The notes: generated by a model not told the origin, from the letters alone. Shown: positions 1-7,547, counted from the first letter of the stretch. The stretch is 64,000 nucleotides of DNA from Actinomadura mexicana (GCF_900188105.1 NZ_FZNP01000009.1:124001-188000); one strand, 5' to 3'. Program-made: numbers and translations.

Positions 1-916
1 CCTCCTGCGCCGCCGCGACGCCGCCCGCGAGCAGCTCGGTGTCCACCGGGACGTTCCGCTTGACCAGCGCCAGCGCGACCGGCCCCAGCTCGTGGTGCCG
101 GGCCGCCGACCCGACGAACCCGACCGCCCGGCCCCCGGGGATCTCCACCGGGTCGCCGTGCGCGGGCAGCCGGTCGACGCTGCCGTCCAGGTGGAGGAAC
201 ACCAGGCGGCGCGGAGGCCGCCCCAGGTTGTGGACGCGCGCGACGGTCTCCTGCCCCCGGTAGCAGCCCTTGTTCAGGTGGACGGCCGTCTCCACGTACC
301 CGGCCTCGTGCGGGATCGTCCGGTGGTCGGTGTCGAGGCCGAACCGGGGCCGGTGCTCGGCGATGCGCAGCGCCTCGTACGCCCAGGTCCCCGCCGGCTT
401 CAGGTCGGCCGGGAACTCGCCGCGCGGGACGATCCGCGTCGTCGTCCCGGCGGCGTCCGGCCAGGCGGGACGGCCGTCGGCGGGCCCGCCCGGCCCGGTG
501 ACCACCATGAACTCGTCCGACACGTCCGCGACCTCGACGCGCAGCATGAACCGCATCCGGTCGAGGAACTCCACCAGAGCCGGGGCCGTCCCCGGCTCGA
601 CGTGGGCCCAGACGGCCTCACCGTCGTCGACGAGGAACAGGTGGTGCTCGATGTGCCCGTTCGGGCTGAGCAGCAGCGCCTCGGTCGGCTCGGACGGCTT
701 CAGCCCGTCCAGGTGCTGGCTCAGCAGGCTGTGCAGCCAGCTCAGCCGGTCCGGCCCCGAGACGCGGACGACGCCCCTGTTGCTCCGGTCGACGAACGCC
801 GTCCCCTCCTCCAGGGCGCGTTGCTCCCGCGCGGGGTCCCCGTAGTGCGCGGCGACCTCCTGGTCGGGCGCGTCGGCGGCGACGGCTCCGGGCGACTGCA
901 GCAGAGGGCTCTCCAT
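1..916 (-). CDS. ygfZ: YgfZ/GcvT-fold folate-binding protein, 3' end beyond window
   Basis: This is a tetrahydrofolate-binding protein of the YgfZ family, which helps maintain or repair Fe-S clusters in the cytoplasm. The diagnostic motif KGCYRGQE lies near residues 213-221; its Cys is the functional residue of the family. The N-terminal part carries the GcvT-like segment with FVDRSNRGVVRVSGPDR. The start is an ATG at 916 and 305 codons are visible before the window edge, so only the C-terminal tail is missing. It lies 44 bp downstream of the Fur-family gene on the same strand, probably in one transcript. The family assignment is firm; the physiological target is not visible. Confidence 0.9.
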   Translation of the reverse strand, partial: MESPLLQSPGAVAADAPDQEVAAHYGDPAREQRALEEGTAFVDRSNRGVVRVSGPDRLSWLHSLLSQHLDGLKPSEPTEALLLSPNGHIEHHLFLVDDGEAVWAHVEPGTAPALVEFLDRMRFMLRVEVADVSDEFMVVTGPGGPADGRPAWPDAAGTTTRIVPRGEFPADLKPAGTWAYEALRIAEHRPRFGLDTDHRTIPHEAGYVETAVHLNKGCYRGQETVARVHNLGRPPRRLVFLHLDGSVDRLPAHGDPVEIPGGRAVGFVGSAARHHELGPVALALVKRNVPVDTELLAGGVAAAQE

Positions 917-960
917 GCCGTCCAGACTATGCGGCGGACTCACGAACCACGCCGCCCCGG

Positions 961-1377
961 CTATCCCGCGCGGCAGTCCTTGCAGCGCCCGTAGACGGTC
1001 AGGTGGTGGACGTCGGTCTCGAAGCCGAAGTCGCGGGCCAGGACGTCGGCCAGGCCGGCCGCCGCGCGCGGGTCGACGTCCTCCACCGTGTGGCAGCCCC
1101 GGCAGACGAGGTGGATGTGCTCGGCCTCGGCGGCGAGATGGTAGTTCGGCGGCCCGTGGCCGAGGTGAGCGTGCTTGACGAGCCCGAGCTCCTCAAGGAG
1201 TTCGAGCGTCCGGTAGACGGTGGAGATGTTCACGCCGCGGGCGGTGCGCTGCACCTCGGTGCAGATCTCCTCGGGGGTCGCGTGCTCCAGGTTGGTGACC
1301 GCTTCGAGCACCAACTGGCGCTGCGGGGTCACCCGGTACCCCTTCGCCCGCAGCTCCTCCTGCCACGACTCGACCAT
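961..1377 (-). CDS. nur: Fur-family metalloregulator, probably Nur (nickel)
   Basis: This 138-residue protein has a winged-helix N-terminus (RVTPQRQLVLEAV, NISTVYRTLELL) and the Fur dimerisation domain with two CxxC pairs (C92/C95 and C132/C135) for structural zinc. H32, H69, H71, H87, H89 and H125 are placed as in Streptomyces Nur, where equivalent histidines form the nickel site and a second metal site; that comparison is from memory and is offset by about one residue. Nur represses nickel uptake and switches superoxide dismutases. Zur or a generic Fur remain alternatives. It is followed at 44 bp by ygfZ and faces a short plus-strand transcription unit. Confidence 0.75.
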   Translation of the reverse strand: MVESWQEELRAKGYRVTPQRQLVLEAVTNLEHATPEEICTEVQRTARGVNISTVYRTLELLEELGLVKHAHLGHGPPNYHLAAEAEHIHLVCRGCHTVEDVDPRAAAGLADVLARDFGFETDVHHLTVYGRCKDCRAG

Positions 1378-1445
1378 GCACCGAGTCTAGGTCCCGGGCG
1401 GCGGGGCTGGTCCCGGCGTCCGATTTCAGCCGTCGGAAAACCCGC

Positions 1446-1475
1446 TTGCCTCGCCGCGCGGGCGTCGCATACGTT
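1446..1475 (+). promoter_or_regulatory. Candidate sigma-70-type promoter for short ORF and structured RNA
   Basis: TTGCCT at 1446-1451 and TACGTT at 1470-1475 are separated by 18 bp. A start site near 1482 would give a 5' leader of about 25 nt containing the very strong Shine-Dalgarno sequence at 1488-1502. The promoter diverges from the Fur-family gene. It is a prediction from sequence only. Confidence 0.4.
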
Positions 1476-1508
1476 CGGGATACGCGCGAAAGGAGGTGGT
1501 CCTAGCCA

Positions 1509-1547
1509 ATGGTTTCTTGTAGGACTCGCGAGGTGACTGTCCGCTAG
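1509..1547 (+). CDS. Twelve-codon short ORF with extended Shine-Dalgarno
   Basis: ATG at 1509 opens a 12-residue peptide, MVSCRTREVTVR, ending in TAG. Upstream, 1488-1502 reads GAAAGGAGGTGGTCC, complementary over 15 nt (one G-U) to the 3' tail of 16S rRNA, far longer than a usual ribosome site; the core AGGAGG is 12 nt from the ATG. No longer reading frame starts here. It is followed by three predicted hairpins and then by the convergent nitrobindin gene, so it is not the leader of any plus-strand gene. It may be a translated small peptide or a ribosome-recruiting element of a regulatory RNA; function is unknown. Confidence 0.4.
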   Translation: MVSCRTREVTVR

Positions 1548-1568
1548 TCGCCGTACCGCCTCGGAGCC

Positions 1569-1693
1569 CCCGGCCCTTCGGGCGGGGTAGCCGGTCGCGA
1601 CGGTGACCGGCGAATACCAGGCAGTTACCCGGTCCCCGGACCGATGGACCCGTCCTGTCCGTCGCCCCGCCACCCGGCGGGAAGGTCCGGGGA
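1569..1693 (+). ncRNA. Structured RNA segment with three hairpins
   Basis: Three predicted elements follow the short ORF. The first is GCCC-TTC-GGGC (1573-1583), extended by three further pairs to 1569 and 1587. The second is CCGGTC/GACCGG (1591-1596 with 1605-1610). The third is a 10-bp long-range stem, TCCCCGGACC at 1633-1642 pairing with GGTCCGGGGA at 1684-1693, enclosing the inner hairpin CCGCC-ACCC-GGCGG (1667-1680). No known riboswitch core was recognised. The segment fills an otherwise geneless stretch of 365 bp between the Fur gene and nitrobindin. Confidence 0.35.
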
Positions 1694-1742
1694 TCGTTCA
1701 TGTCCGGGGGCGGTCAACTCCGGGGTCCGCCCCGTTCGGCGC

Positions 1743-2234
1743 TCAGGAGACCTTCTTCAGCTGGGCCGACAGGTGCGACTGGAGTTCCTGCCCCACCGCC
1801 GCCATGTCGTACGCCCAGCCGAGGTCCTCGCCGATCAGCCCGTAGAGGCGGTGGCCGCCGGTGACCTCCTTGGCCGACTCCGTCCGCGCGACGACGTCGG
1901 TGTGCAGCTCCACCCGGTTGAACGCCACGTCCCCCACGTAGATCTCGACGATGCCCGTCGGGTGGGCCAGCGTCACCTCCACCTGGTGGTCGGGCCGCGG
2001 CCGCCAGTACCCGGTCTCCATGCCCAGCGGACGCCCGAGCGCGCCGTCCTCCTCGATCTTCCAGGTCCGGCTCGCGTAGATCAGGAAGGGCTTCCCGACG
2101 TGCGTGAACGAGATCTCCTGGCCGAAGTTGAACGACTCGATCGTGGGATAGCCGCCCACGCCGGCGCCTTCCCAGGTGCCGAGGAGGAACTTCAGCGGCT
2201 CAAGGTCCGGGTGCAGCTCAGCGTCCATGGGCAC
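1743..2234 (-). CDS. Nitrobindin / FABP-like heme-binding protein
   Basis: This 163-residue protein is a ten-stranded beta-barrel of the nitrobindin (THAP4-like, DUF1794) family, which binds ferric heme and interacts with nitric oxide or peroxynitrite. The family signature GTWEGAGVGGYPTI is at residues 19-32. The C-terminal SHLSAQL places His154 where the axial heme ligand is expected. The start is GTG at 2234 or ATG at 2228; neither has a clear ribosome site. It stands alone on the minus strand, convergent with the short ORF/structured RNA. The family call is strong; the in vivo role is inferred. Confidence 0.88.
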   Translation of the reverse strand: MPMDAELHPDLEPLKFLLGTWEGAGVGGYPTIESFNFGQEISFTHVGKPFLIYASRTWKIEEDGALGRPLGMETGYWRPRPDHQVEVTLAHPTGIVEIYVGDVAFNRVELHTDVVARTESAKEVTGGHRLYGLIGEDLGWAYDMAAVGQELQSHLSAQLKKVS

Positions 2235-2330
2235 CGAGCGTAGCGGCGTCCGCGCCCCCTTCGCGCCCCGTCGTCCGCGTCCCCTTCGCGCCCGTCGCCG
2301 GCGCGCCGCGGGCGGCGCCCGGAGCGCGCG

Positions 2331-2429
2331 CTACTTCAACCGGCCGAGCTTGATCACGAGGAGGACGGCGGCGACCGCCATCAGCCCCAGCACGACGACG
2401 AGGATTCCCGCGTTCACCAACCCGGCCAC
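2331..2429 (-). CDS. Small single-pass membrane protein (32 aa)
   Basis: A GTG at 2429 opens 32 codons ending at TAG. Residues 5-26 form one uninterrupted hydrophobic helix (ILVVVLGLMAVAAVLLVI) followed by a basic tail, KLGRLK. There is no Shine-Dalgarno, but TAGCAT sits eight bases upstream like a -10 box, which fits a leaderless mRNA. The gene diverges from dsrE at 42 bp. No family is recognised; it could be a small membrane-complex subunit. The strong amphipathic pattern and short spacing support it as real. Confidence 0.5.
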   Translation of the reverse strand: MAGLVNAGILVVVLGLMAVAAVLLVIKLGRLK

Positions 2430-2458
2430 AACGCAGGATGCTACGCGGAACCGCGGAC

Positions 2459-2470
2459 TAGAGTGCCCCC
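2459..2470 (+). promoter_or_regulatory. Candidate -10 element for leaderless dsrE mRNA
   Basis: TAGAGT at 2459-2464 is followed by only six bases before the ATG at 2471. A transcript from it would start at or next to the ATG, and no Shine-Dalgarno is present. No good -35 box is seen 17-18 bp upstream. Confidence 0.4.
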
Positions 2471-2833
2471 ATGGCAAGACCACTGGTCATCAAGGCGACC
2501 GCCGGCGCGGACGCCCCCGAGCGCTCCAACCAGGCGTTCACGGTCGCGGCCGCCGCCGCGGCGAGCGGGGTCCAGGTCTCCCTGTGGCTGACCGGGGAGT
2601 CCGCCTGGTTCGCGCTGCCGGGGCGGGCCGCCGAGTTCTCACTGCCCCACGCGACTTCCCTGGACGACCTTCTCGGCGTCGTCCTCGCCGCGGGCCGCGT
2701 CACGCTCTGCACCCAGTGCGCCGCCCGCCGCGGGATCGGCCCGGACGACGTCCTGCCCGGCATCCGCATCGCCGGCGCCCCGACCTTCGTCGAAGAGATC
2801 ACCCTTCCGGACGTCCAGGCCCTCGTGTACTGA
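2471..2833 (+). CDS. DsrE-family protein
   Basis: This 120-residue cytoplasmic protein has the DsrE/DsrF fold: an N-terminal strand (PLVIKATAGAD), an alanine-rich helix (FTVAAAAAASG) and a central VSLWLTGESAW. Two cysteines (CTQC, near residue 80) lie where sulfur-carrier members often have their active cysteine, so a sulfur-relay or redox role is possible but unproven. Its last 195 bp are antisense to the open end of the neighbouring membrane-protein gene. The start ATG appears leaderless. Family assignment is good, substrate unknown. Confidence 0.8.
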   Translation: MARPLVIKATAGADAPERSNQAFTVAAAAAASGVQVSLWLTGESAWFALPGRAAEFSLPHATSLDDLLGVVLAAGRVTLCTQCAARRGIGPDDVLPGIRIAGAPTFVEEITLPDVQALVY

Positions 2834-3613
2834 CACGAGGAGGACGTCCGGGCTCGGGCTCCCCGGGCCGCCCGTTCGGGGACGCGGCGACCGTGCGCTC
2901 CGCAGGCCCAGCGCGAGCCCCGCGACGGCGGAGCCGGCGAGGCCGAGCATGAGGTCGCCGATGGTGTCGCGGTAGATCGTGACGGTCTCGGGGGTGTCGA
3001 GGACGAAGACGCCGTACTCGAAGAACTCCCACAGGATGGCCGCGGCGGCGCCCAGGCCGGTGCACGTCAGGGCCAGCGTCCAGGAGCCGAGGCCCGCCCA
3101 CCGGCGCAGGGCGACGCCGGCGGCGGCGCTCAGCAGGGCCCAGTTCCCGAAGTGGCAGGCGTCGTCGAACCAGGCGATCGTGTCGTAGAGGTCGGCGGCG
3201 TTCCCGGCGACGTCCACGACGAAGGGGGCGGTGACGAGGAGGTCGACGTCCCAGGGGAAGGGCCGCTGCCGGCCGCGCAGCGCCCAGACGAGCGTGACGA
3301 TCATGACGGCGGCGGGGTAGGCGGCCACCCGCACGCCCATCGCCTTGTCCGCGAACCGGTCCCATTCGGGGAAGGCGACCGCGAGCGCCAGCAGCGCGGC
3401 GAGGGCGGCCTTGGCCGCGAGAGCGGCCTTGGCCGCGAGAGCGGCCTTGGCCGCGAGAGCGGCCTTGGCCGCGAGAGCGGCCTTGGCCGCGAGAGCGGCC
3501 TTGGCCGCGAGAGCGGCCTTGGCCGCGAGAGCGGCCTTGGCCGCGAGAGCGGCCTTGGCCGCGAGAGCGGCCTTGGCCGCGAGGGCGGGCGGGCGCCGGC
3601 GGGAGGTGTCCAT
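2639..3613 (-). CDS. Membrane protein (YjdF/DUF2238-like) with Ala/Lys repeat N-terminus
   Basis: After a short basic start (MDTSRRRPP), ten ALAAKA units form an alanine-rich helical segment. A multi-pass membrane region follows, carrying DDACHFGNWAL, ILWEFFEYGVF and YRDTIGDLMLGLAG, which resemble the WEFxE and DTxGDL motifs of the YjdF/DUF2238 family of unknown function. ATG at 3613 is preferred; an in-frame ATG at 3649 is possible. The hydrophobic protein seems to end near codon 255, yet no stop occurs until 2639, so the tail runs antisense through dsrE. Either the tail is real or a stop has been lost. Function unknown. Confidence 0.6.
   Translation of the reverse strand: MDTSRRRPPALAAKAALAAKAALAAKAALAAKAALAAKAALAAKAALAAKAALAAKAALAAKAALAAKAALAALLALAVAFPEWDRFADKAMGVRVAAYPAAVMIVTLVWALRGRQRPFPWDVDLLVTAPFVVDVAGNAADLYDTIAWFDDACHFGNWALLSAAAGVALRRWAGLGSWTLALTCTGLGAAAAILWEFFEYGVFVLDTPETVTIYRDTIGDLMLGLAGSAVAGLALGLRSARSPRPRTGGPGSPSPDVLLVSVHEGLDVRKGDLFDEGRGAGDADAGQDVVRADPAAGGALGAERDAARGEDDAEKVVQGSRVGQ
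3405..3584 (-). repeat. Ten tandem 18-bp repeats, each a hairpin dyad
   Basis: Ten head-to-tail copies of an 18-bp unit read, on the plus strand, GCGGCCTTGGCCGCGAGA; only the last base of the tenth copy differs. Each unit contains the perfect dyad GCGGCC-TT-GGCCGC separated by GAGA. The array encodes (ALAAKA)10 in the membrane-protein gene and has no stop in any of six frames. Near-identity indicates recent expansion by slippage, so copy number probably varies between strains. Confidence 0.95.
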
Positions 3614-3659
3614 GACCGCAGCATGGCCGCCCGCCCGGTCCGGCGGCATCGGCGCGGGT

Positions 3660-3677
3660 ACTCAGGTGCGCCTGAGT
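3660..3677. promoter_or_regulatory. Inverted repeat between divergent membrane-protein and terC genes
   Basis: ACTCAGG-TGCG-CCTGAGT is a perfect 7-bp inverted repeat with a 4-nt centre. It lies in the short region between two divergent gene starts, so it may be an operator for either gene or an RNA hairpin in the terC leader. The yybP-ykoY manganese riboswitch often found before terC was looked for and not seen. Confidence 0.4.
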
Positions 3678-3791
3678 GCTTTCGCCCTGCTCCGGAGCCG
3701 GGTCGCGGCCGGGGGCGGGAGGCCGTGGAGGTAGAACCGCCCGAGAACGGAAATAGGTGTGCCGACATGCCCCCGAGGCTGGAGCCGCCGG

Positions 3792-4811
3792 ATGGTCGAC
3801 ATACCCGCATGGGCCTGGGGCGCGACGATCGCACTGATCATCGCGCTCTTCGTGTTCGACCTGCTGGTCGCCGTCCGGCGGCCGCACGCGGTGCACATCC
3901 GGGAGGCGACCTTCTGGTCGGTGTTCTACATCGCCGTCGCGGTCCTGTTCGGCCTCGCCGTGTGGATCCTCGCCGGGTCGACGGCGGGCACCGAGTACTT
4001 CTCCGGCTGGGTCGTGGAGAAGAGCCTGTCGGTCGACAACCTCTTCGTCTTCGTGATCATCATGGCCAGGTTCTCGGTGCCCGCCGAGTACCAGCAGAAG
4101 ACGCTGCTGTTCGGCATCGCCGCGGCGCTGCTCCTGCGGGCGGTACTGATCGTGGTCGGCGCCGCCGCGATCAACCTGTTCTCCTTCACGTTCCTGGTCT
4201 TCGGGCTGATCCTGATCTGGACGGCGGTCCAGCTCATCCGGCACCGCAACGAGGAACCCGACGTGCAGGACACGTTCCTCGTCCGCCGCGCCCGCAAGAT
4301 CCTGCCGGTGAGCCAGGACTTCCACGGCGGGCGGATGCTCGCTCACGAGGACGGCCAGCGCGTGATGACGCCGCTGCTGCTGGTCTTCGTCGCCATCGGC
4401 AGCACGGACGTGCTGTTCGCGCTGGACTCCATCCCGGCCGTGTTCGGCGTGACCGACAACCCGTTCATCGTCTTCACCGCCAACGCGTTCGCCCTGCTGG
4501 GGCTGCGCGCCCTCTACTTCCTGATCGAGGGCCTGCTCGAACGCCTCGTCTACCTCTCGATCGGCCTGTCGGTGATCCTCGCCTTCATCGGCTGCAAGCT
4601 GATCCTGGAGTTCCTGCACCAGGACGTCTCCACGTCGGTCCCCGAGATCCCGACGACGCTCTCCCTGGGCGTGATCCTGGTGATCCTGCTGTTCACGACG
4701 GGCGCCAGCCTGATCCGCGTCCGGCACCACCCGGAGGAGAAGGCCAAGCCCGGCTCCCTGCGCGGGCGCCGCGAGAAGAAGCCCGGCGAAGAGGAGCCGG
4801 CCGCCCGCTGA
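3792..4811 (+). CDS. terC: TerC-family integral membrane protein
   Basis: This is a TerC/Alx-type protein of 339 residues with about nine membrane helices, associated in the family with Mn2+ export or metal loading of secreted proteins and with tellurite resistance. Both acidic family motifs are present: EKSLSVDNLFVF and GSTDVLFALDSIPAVFGVTDN-like residues in the second half. The ATG at 3792 has GGAG about nine bases upstream and is preferred over the in-frame ATG at 3759. The C-terminal 40 residues are charged and cytoplasmic. It is monocistronic. Confidence 0.9.
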   Translation: MVDIPAWAWGATIALIIALFVFDLLVAVRRPHAVHIREATFWSVFYIAVAVLFGLAVWILAGSTAGTEYFSGWVVEKSLSVDNLFVFVIIMARFSVPAEYQQKTLLFGIAAALLLRAVLIVVGAAAINLFSFTFLVFGLILIWTAVQLIRHRNEEPDVQDTFLVRRARKILPVSQDFHGGRMLAHEDGQRVMTPLLLVFVAIGSTDVLFALDSIPAVFGVTDNPFIVFTANAFALLGLRALYFLIEGLLERLVYLSIGLSVILAFIGCKLILEFLHQDVSTSVPEIPTTLSLGVILVILLFTTGASLIRVRHHPEEKAKPGSLRGRREKKPGEEEPAAR

Positions 4812-4818
4812 CCGGGGC

Positions 4819-5349
4819 TCAGCCCATGCTCTTGGCCCCGTCCAGCGACTCGCGGATGATGTCGGCGTGGCCCGCGTGGTGGGCCGTCTCGTCCACGATG
4901 TGCAGGAGCACCCGGCGGATCGACCAGTGCGTCTCGGTGTTCCACGGAGCCTTGGGCAGCTCGTGCCGGACGTCCAGGTCCGGCAGGGCAGGGATCAGCT
5001 CGTCGGTCCGGCGGGCCACCTCCGCGTAGGCGTCCAGGACCCCGGCCAGCGTCTCGCCGGGGAGCATCGTGAACTCGTCCGCGCGGCGCTTCCAGTCCTC
5101 CTCGGTCATCTGGGTGAAGTCGCCCATCGCGGAGGCGCCTTCGAGGATGAAGTCCACCCAGCCCCGCTCGCAGGACGTGACGTGCTTGACGAGTCCGCCG
5201 AGGCACAGCTCGCTCGCCGTGCTGCGCTGCCCGGCCTGCTCGTCGGTGAGGTCCCGCGTGGTGAACCGCAGGAAGTGCCGCGCCTTGGCGAGCGCCGCCA
5301 GCAGATCCGCCCGCTCCCCGGTGACGGCCCGCGCGTTGTCAACGTCCAT
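4819..5349 (-). CDS. DinB-family protein (DUF664)
   Basis: This 176-residue four-helix-bundle protein belongs to the DinB/DUF664 group, cytoplasmic metal-binding proteins that include thiol-dependent S-transferases (mycothiol or bacillithiol). Likely metal ligands are His in GLVKHVTSCE and the histidines of DETAHHAGHADIIR near the C-terminus. The start ATG at 5349 is followed by DVDNARAVTGERADLL. It ends convergently seven bases from terC. A mycothiol-linked detoxification role is inference; the substrate is unknown. Confidence 0.82.
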   Translation of the reverse strand: MDVDNARAVTGERADLLAALAKARHFLRFTTRDLTDEQAGQRSTASELCLGGLVKHVTSCERGWVDFILEGASAMGDFTQMTEEDWKRRADEFTMLPGETLAGVLDAYAEVARRTDELIPALPDLDVRHELPKAPWNTETHWSIRRVLLHIVDETAHHAGHADIIRESLDGAKSMG

Positions 5350-5585
5350 GATTCCCGCCTTCGATCGTGTCGTTCACCAGCAGGACCACGGTAGGAACCA
5401 AGGCGGTCACATCCTGGCCTCGATCGCCGAGCCCAGGCGAACGATCTCCCATAACGATGTCCGCAGGGGACCTGTTCGAGGGTGTTTCGGCTGGATGCCG
5501 GTGCGAGATTGGGTGGGACGGCACCGGGTTCACCCAGGCGCGGACGGGGTCGCGCCGGCCCGAGCGCCCCGGGGAGCGCAGCGCG

Positions 5586-5876
5586 ATGAGAGTCATGCTG
5601 AGAGCGGTCATGGACACCCAGGTCTCGAACGGCGCGATCAAGAACGGCAGGGTGCAGGAGATCGTGAAGTCGATGATGGACCGGCTCGATCCCGAGGCGG
5701 CGTACTTCGGCCCCGGCGACGGCGGGCGTTGCTGCGTCTTCGTCTTCGATCTGCAGGACGCCGCGGCGATTCCCTCCATCGCCGAGCCGCTCTTCCAGGA
5801 GCTGGGCGCGAAGATCGAGATCAACCCGGTGATGAACCGGGAGGACCTGCAGAAGGGCCTCGCCGCGTTGCAGTAG
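5586..5876 (+). CDS. Conserved hypothetical protein, 96 aa
   Basis: The ATG at 5586 follows GGGGAG at a proper distance. The 96-residue product (MRVMLRAVMDTQVSN...) is soluble, with the segments PEAAYFGPGDGGR, FVFDLQDAAAIPSIAEPLF and PVMNREDLQKGLAAL. It resembles a widespread ~95-aa family of dimeric alpha/beta (ferredoxin-like) actinobacterial proteins with no assigned function. It lies alone on the plus strand; the 236 bp before it hold no recognisable gene. Confidence 0.7.
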   Translation: MRVMLRAVMDTQVSNGAIKNGRVQEIVKSMMDRLDPEAAYFGPGDGGRCCVFVFDLQDAAAIPSIAEPLFQELGAKIEINPVMNREDLQKGLAALQ

Positions 5877-5931
5877 CGGACCAGCACCCGACGCTTCTAC
5901 GACCTGCCGGTACGGGGCCGATCCAGGTCGC

Positions 5932-6594
5932 TCAGCCGAGGATGAAGGGGACCTTTGCCGCAAGACCGCCCAGCTCGGCCTGCTCCGCGCCGGTCGGCGC
6001 CCGGCGTCCGGTGCCGAGCAGCAGCGCGTCCCGGTCGGAGAACGAGGCGGGGAAGGGGCTCCCGGCGATCCTTTCCAGCAGCGCGCGGGCGGCCGCGAGG
6101 GTCTCGGCGGGCGGCTCGGGCCCCTCCGGCAGGTGCGCGATCAGGTCGAGGTGGTGCAGCGTCCACTCGACCACGTAGGCCGACAGGTAGTCGCCGACCG
6201 TCAGGACCTCGTCCTGGGTGCCGACGCGACCGGCGGGGTCGGCGAGCCTCGCGGCGCGTCCCGCGGCCGAGCCGACGTCGTCGAGGTGGAACCTGAGCAG
6301 CCGCGGCTCCCCGTAGGCGGCGGCCAGCCGCGGGATGAGCGCGTCGAGCGGGTCGTCGCCGGTCGGGGGCTCGACGAGCTTCCAGTAGGTGGCCGCGTCC
6401 ACGGTCGGCTCGGCGTCGGCGGGAGTGGCCAGGGTGATCAGGACGTCCTGGGCGTCGATGACCAGGTGGCACACCAGGTCCCGCACGAGCCAGCCGGCGC
6501 AGCCGGAAGGGCGCGCGAAGTCCTCGTCCGGGAGGCCGGCGACCGCCGGGAGCAGGGCCGTCCACGAGCGTGAGAAGTGATCCACTTTCGGCAC
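5932..6594 (-). CDS. Mycothiol-dependent maleylpyruvate isomerase-type protein (TIGR03083)
   Basis: This 220-residue protein has the MDMPI_N/DinB-like N-terminal bundle common in actinobacteria. The signature CAGWLVRDLVCHLVIDAQD lies near residues 27-45 and the second histidine motif is VEWTLHHLDLIAHL; together these supply the metal-binding histidines. Such enzymes use mycothiol as cofactor, but most have no known substrate. The GTG at 6594 (VPKVDHFSRSW) fits the family's usual length better than upstream starts. It stands alone between a plus-strand small gene and the dehydrogenase. Confidence 0.8.
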   Translation of the reverse strand: MPKVDHFSRSWTALLPAVAGLPDEDFARPSGCAGWLVRDLVCHLVIDAQDVLITLATPADAEPTVDAATYWKLVEPPTGDDPLDALIPRLAAAYGEPRLLRFHLDDVGSAAGRAARLADPAGRVGTQDEVLTVGDYLSAYVVEWTLHHLDLIAHLPEGPEPPAETLAAARALLERIAGSPFPASFSDRDALLLGTGRRAPTGAEQAELGGLAAKVPFILG

Positions 6595-6638
6595 GGTAAC
6601 GCCGCGCCGCAACGGCGGACAAGCGAATTCGGGCCACC

Positions 6639-7535
6639 CTAGACGGCGGCCGCCGGGGCGGCCGTGCGGGCCTCCAGGGCGCGCACGACCGCGGCCATGT
6701 CGGCCTCTCCGCACCCCAGCGCGACGGTCTCGCCGTAGAGGGCGTGGCACACGTCCAGCAGGGGCGAGGCGAGCCGCGCGGCGCGGGCGGCCTCGGCGAT
6801 GAGGCGGTTGTTGTCCAGGACGTTGACGATGGACGCCTGGACGGCGAAGTCGCGGTCGAGCAGCTTACGGGCCTTGGCGCGCGACACCGTGCTCGCCATC
6901 GGACCGGCGTCGAGCACCTCCAGCAGCCGGCGTCCGTCCAGGCCGTGCCGCTCGGCGAAGTGGAACGCCTCCGCCAGCCCGGTGACCATGGTGATCAGGT
7001 ACAGGTTGACGGCCAGCTTCATCTGCAGGGCCTGCGGAACCGGCCCGCAGACGAACGCCTCGCCGCACATGGGGCCGATCAGGGAGCGGACCGCGTCCAC
7101 GGCCGAGGGCTCCCCGGCCAGCATCGCGATGAGCTCACCCGACTCCGCCGGGCCCCGCGAACCGGACACGGGCGCCTCGACATACCGCCCGCCGGCGGCC
7201 TGGACGTCGGCTTCGAGACCGCGCGAGTAGTCCGGTGACGTCGTTCCCATGTGGACGACGATCCGTCCTCGCACGTTCGCCGCGAAGCCGGGCGTGCCGC
7301 GTCCCAGAGTCGAATCGATGGCGGGGCCGTCGGCCAGCATGAGGAACACCACGCGCGTGCGGCGGAAGACGTCGGCGGGGTCGGCCGCCACCACCGCGCC
7401 CGCCGCGCGCAGCGGCTCGCACCTGGCGGCGGTCCGGTTCCAGACGACGAGGCCGGTCCCCGCCCGGACGAGGTTGAGCGCCATGGGCCGCCCCATGACA
7501 CCGAGGCCGAGGAAACCGACGTCGCTGTCCACCAT
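6639..7535 (-). CDS. NAD(P)-dependent beta-hydroxyacid dehydrogenase
   Basis: A cytosolic dehydrogenase of the 3-hydroxyisobutyrate dehydrogenase/imine reductase superfamily, 298 residues, the usual length. The Rossmann motif [10 protein letters not shown] is at residues 9-18, the substrate loop is [15 protein letters not shown], and the catalytic lysine lies in [15 protein letters not shown] precedes ATG 7535 by two bases and GTG 7532 by five, so translation may start at the GTG. It is divergent from a tetR gene and likely repressed by it. The true substrate, and whether it acts as an imine reductase, cannot be read from sequence. Confidence 0.88.
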   Translation of the reverse strand: MVDSDVGFLGLGVMGRPMALNLVRAGTGLVVWNRTAARCEPLRAAGAVVAADPADVFRRTRVVFLMLADGPAIDSTLGRGTPGFAANVRGRIVVHMGTTSPDYSRGLEADVQAAGGRYVEAPVSGSRGPAESGELIAMLAGEPSAVDAVRSLIGPMCGEAFVCGPVPQALQMKLAVNLYLITMVTGLAEAFHFAERHGLDGRRLLEVLDAGPMASTVSRAKARKLLDRDFAVQASIVNVLDNNRLIAEAARAARLASPLLDVCHALYGETVALGCGEADMAAVVRALEARTAAPAAAV

Positions 7536-7547
7536 CGCCTCCGCACC

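Noticed and set aside
1488-1502. Antisense 16S rRNA fragment
   Set aside because: The match to the 16S 3' tail stops after 15 bases and the rest of the rRNA sequence does not follow.
1426-1701. 91-codon minus-strand ORF over the structured RNA
   Set aside because: It is Gly/Arg/Pro-rich with no ribosome site and crosses predicted RNA stems; composition fits a random open frame.
3405-3584. CRISPR-like direct repeats
   Set aside because: The units are contiguous, without unique spacers, and lie inside a coding frame.
3650-3791. yybP-ykoY manganese riboswitch before terC
   Set aside because: The conserved riboswitch core was not found; only a short inverted repeat is present.
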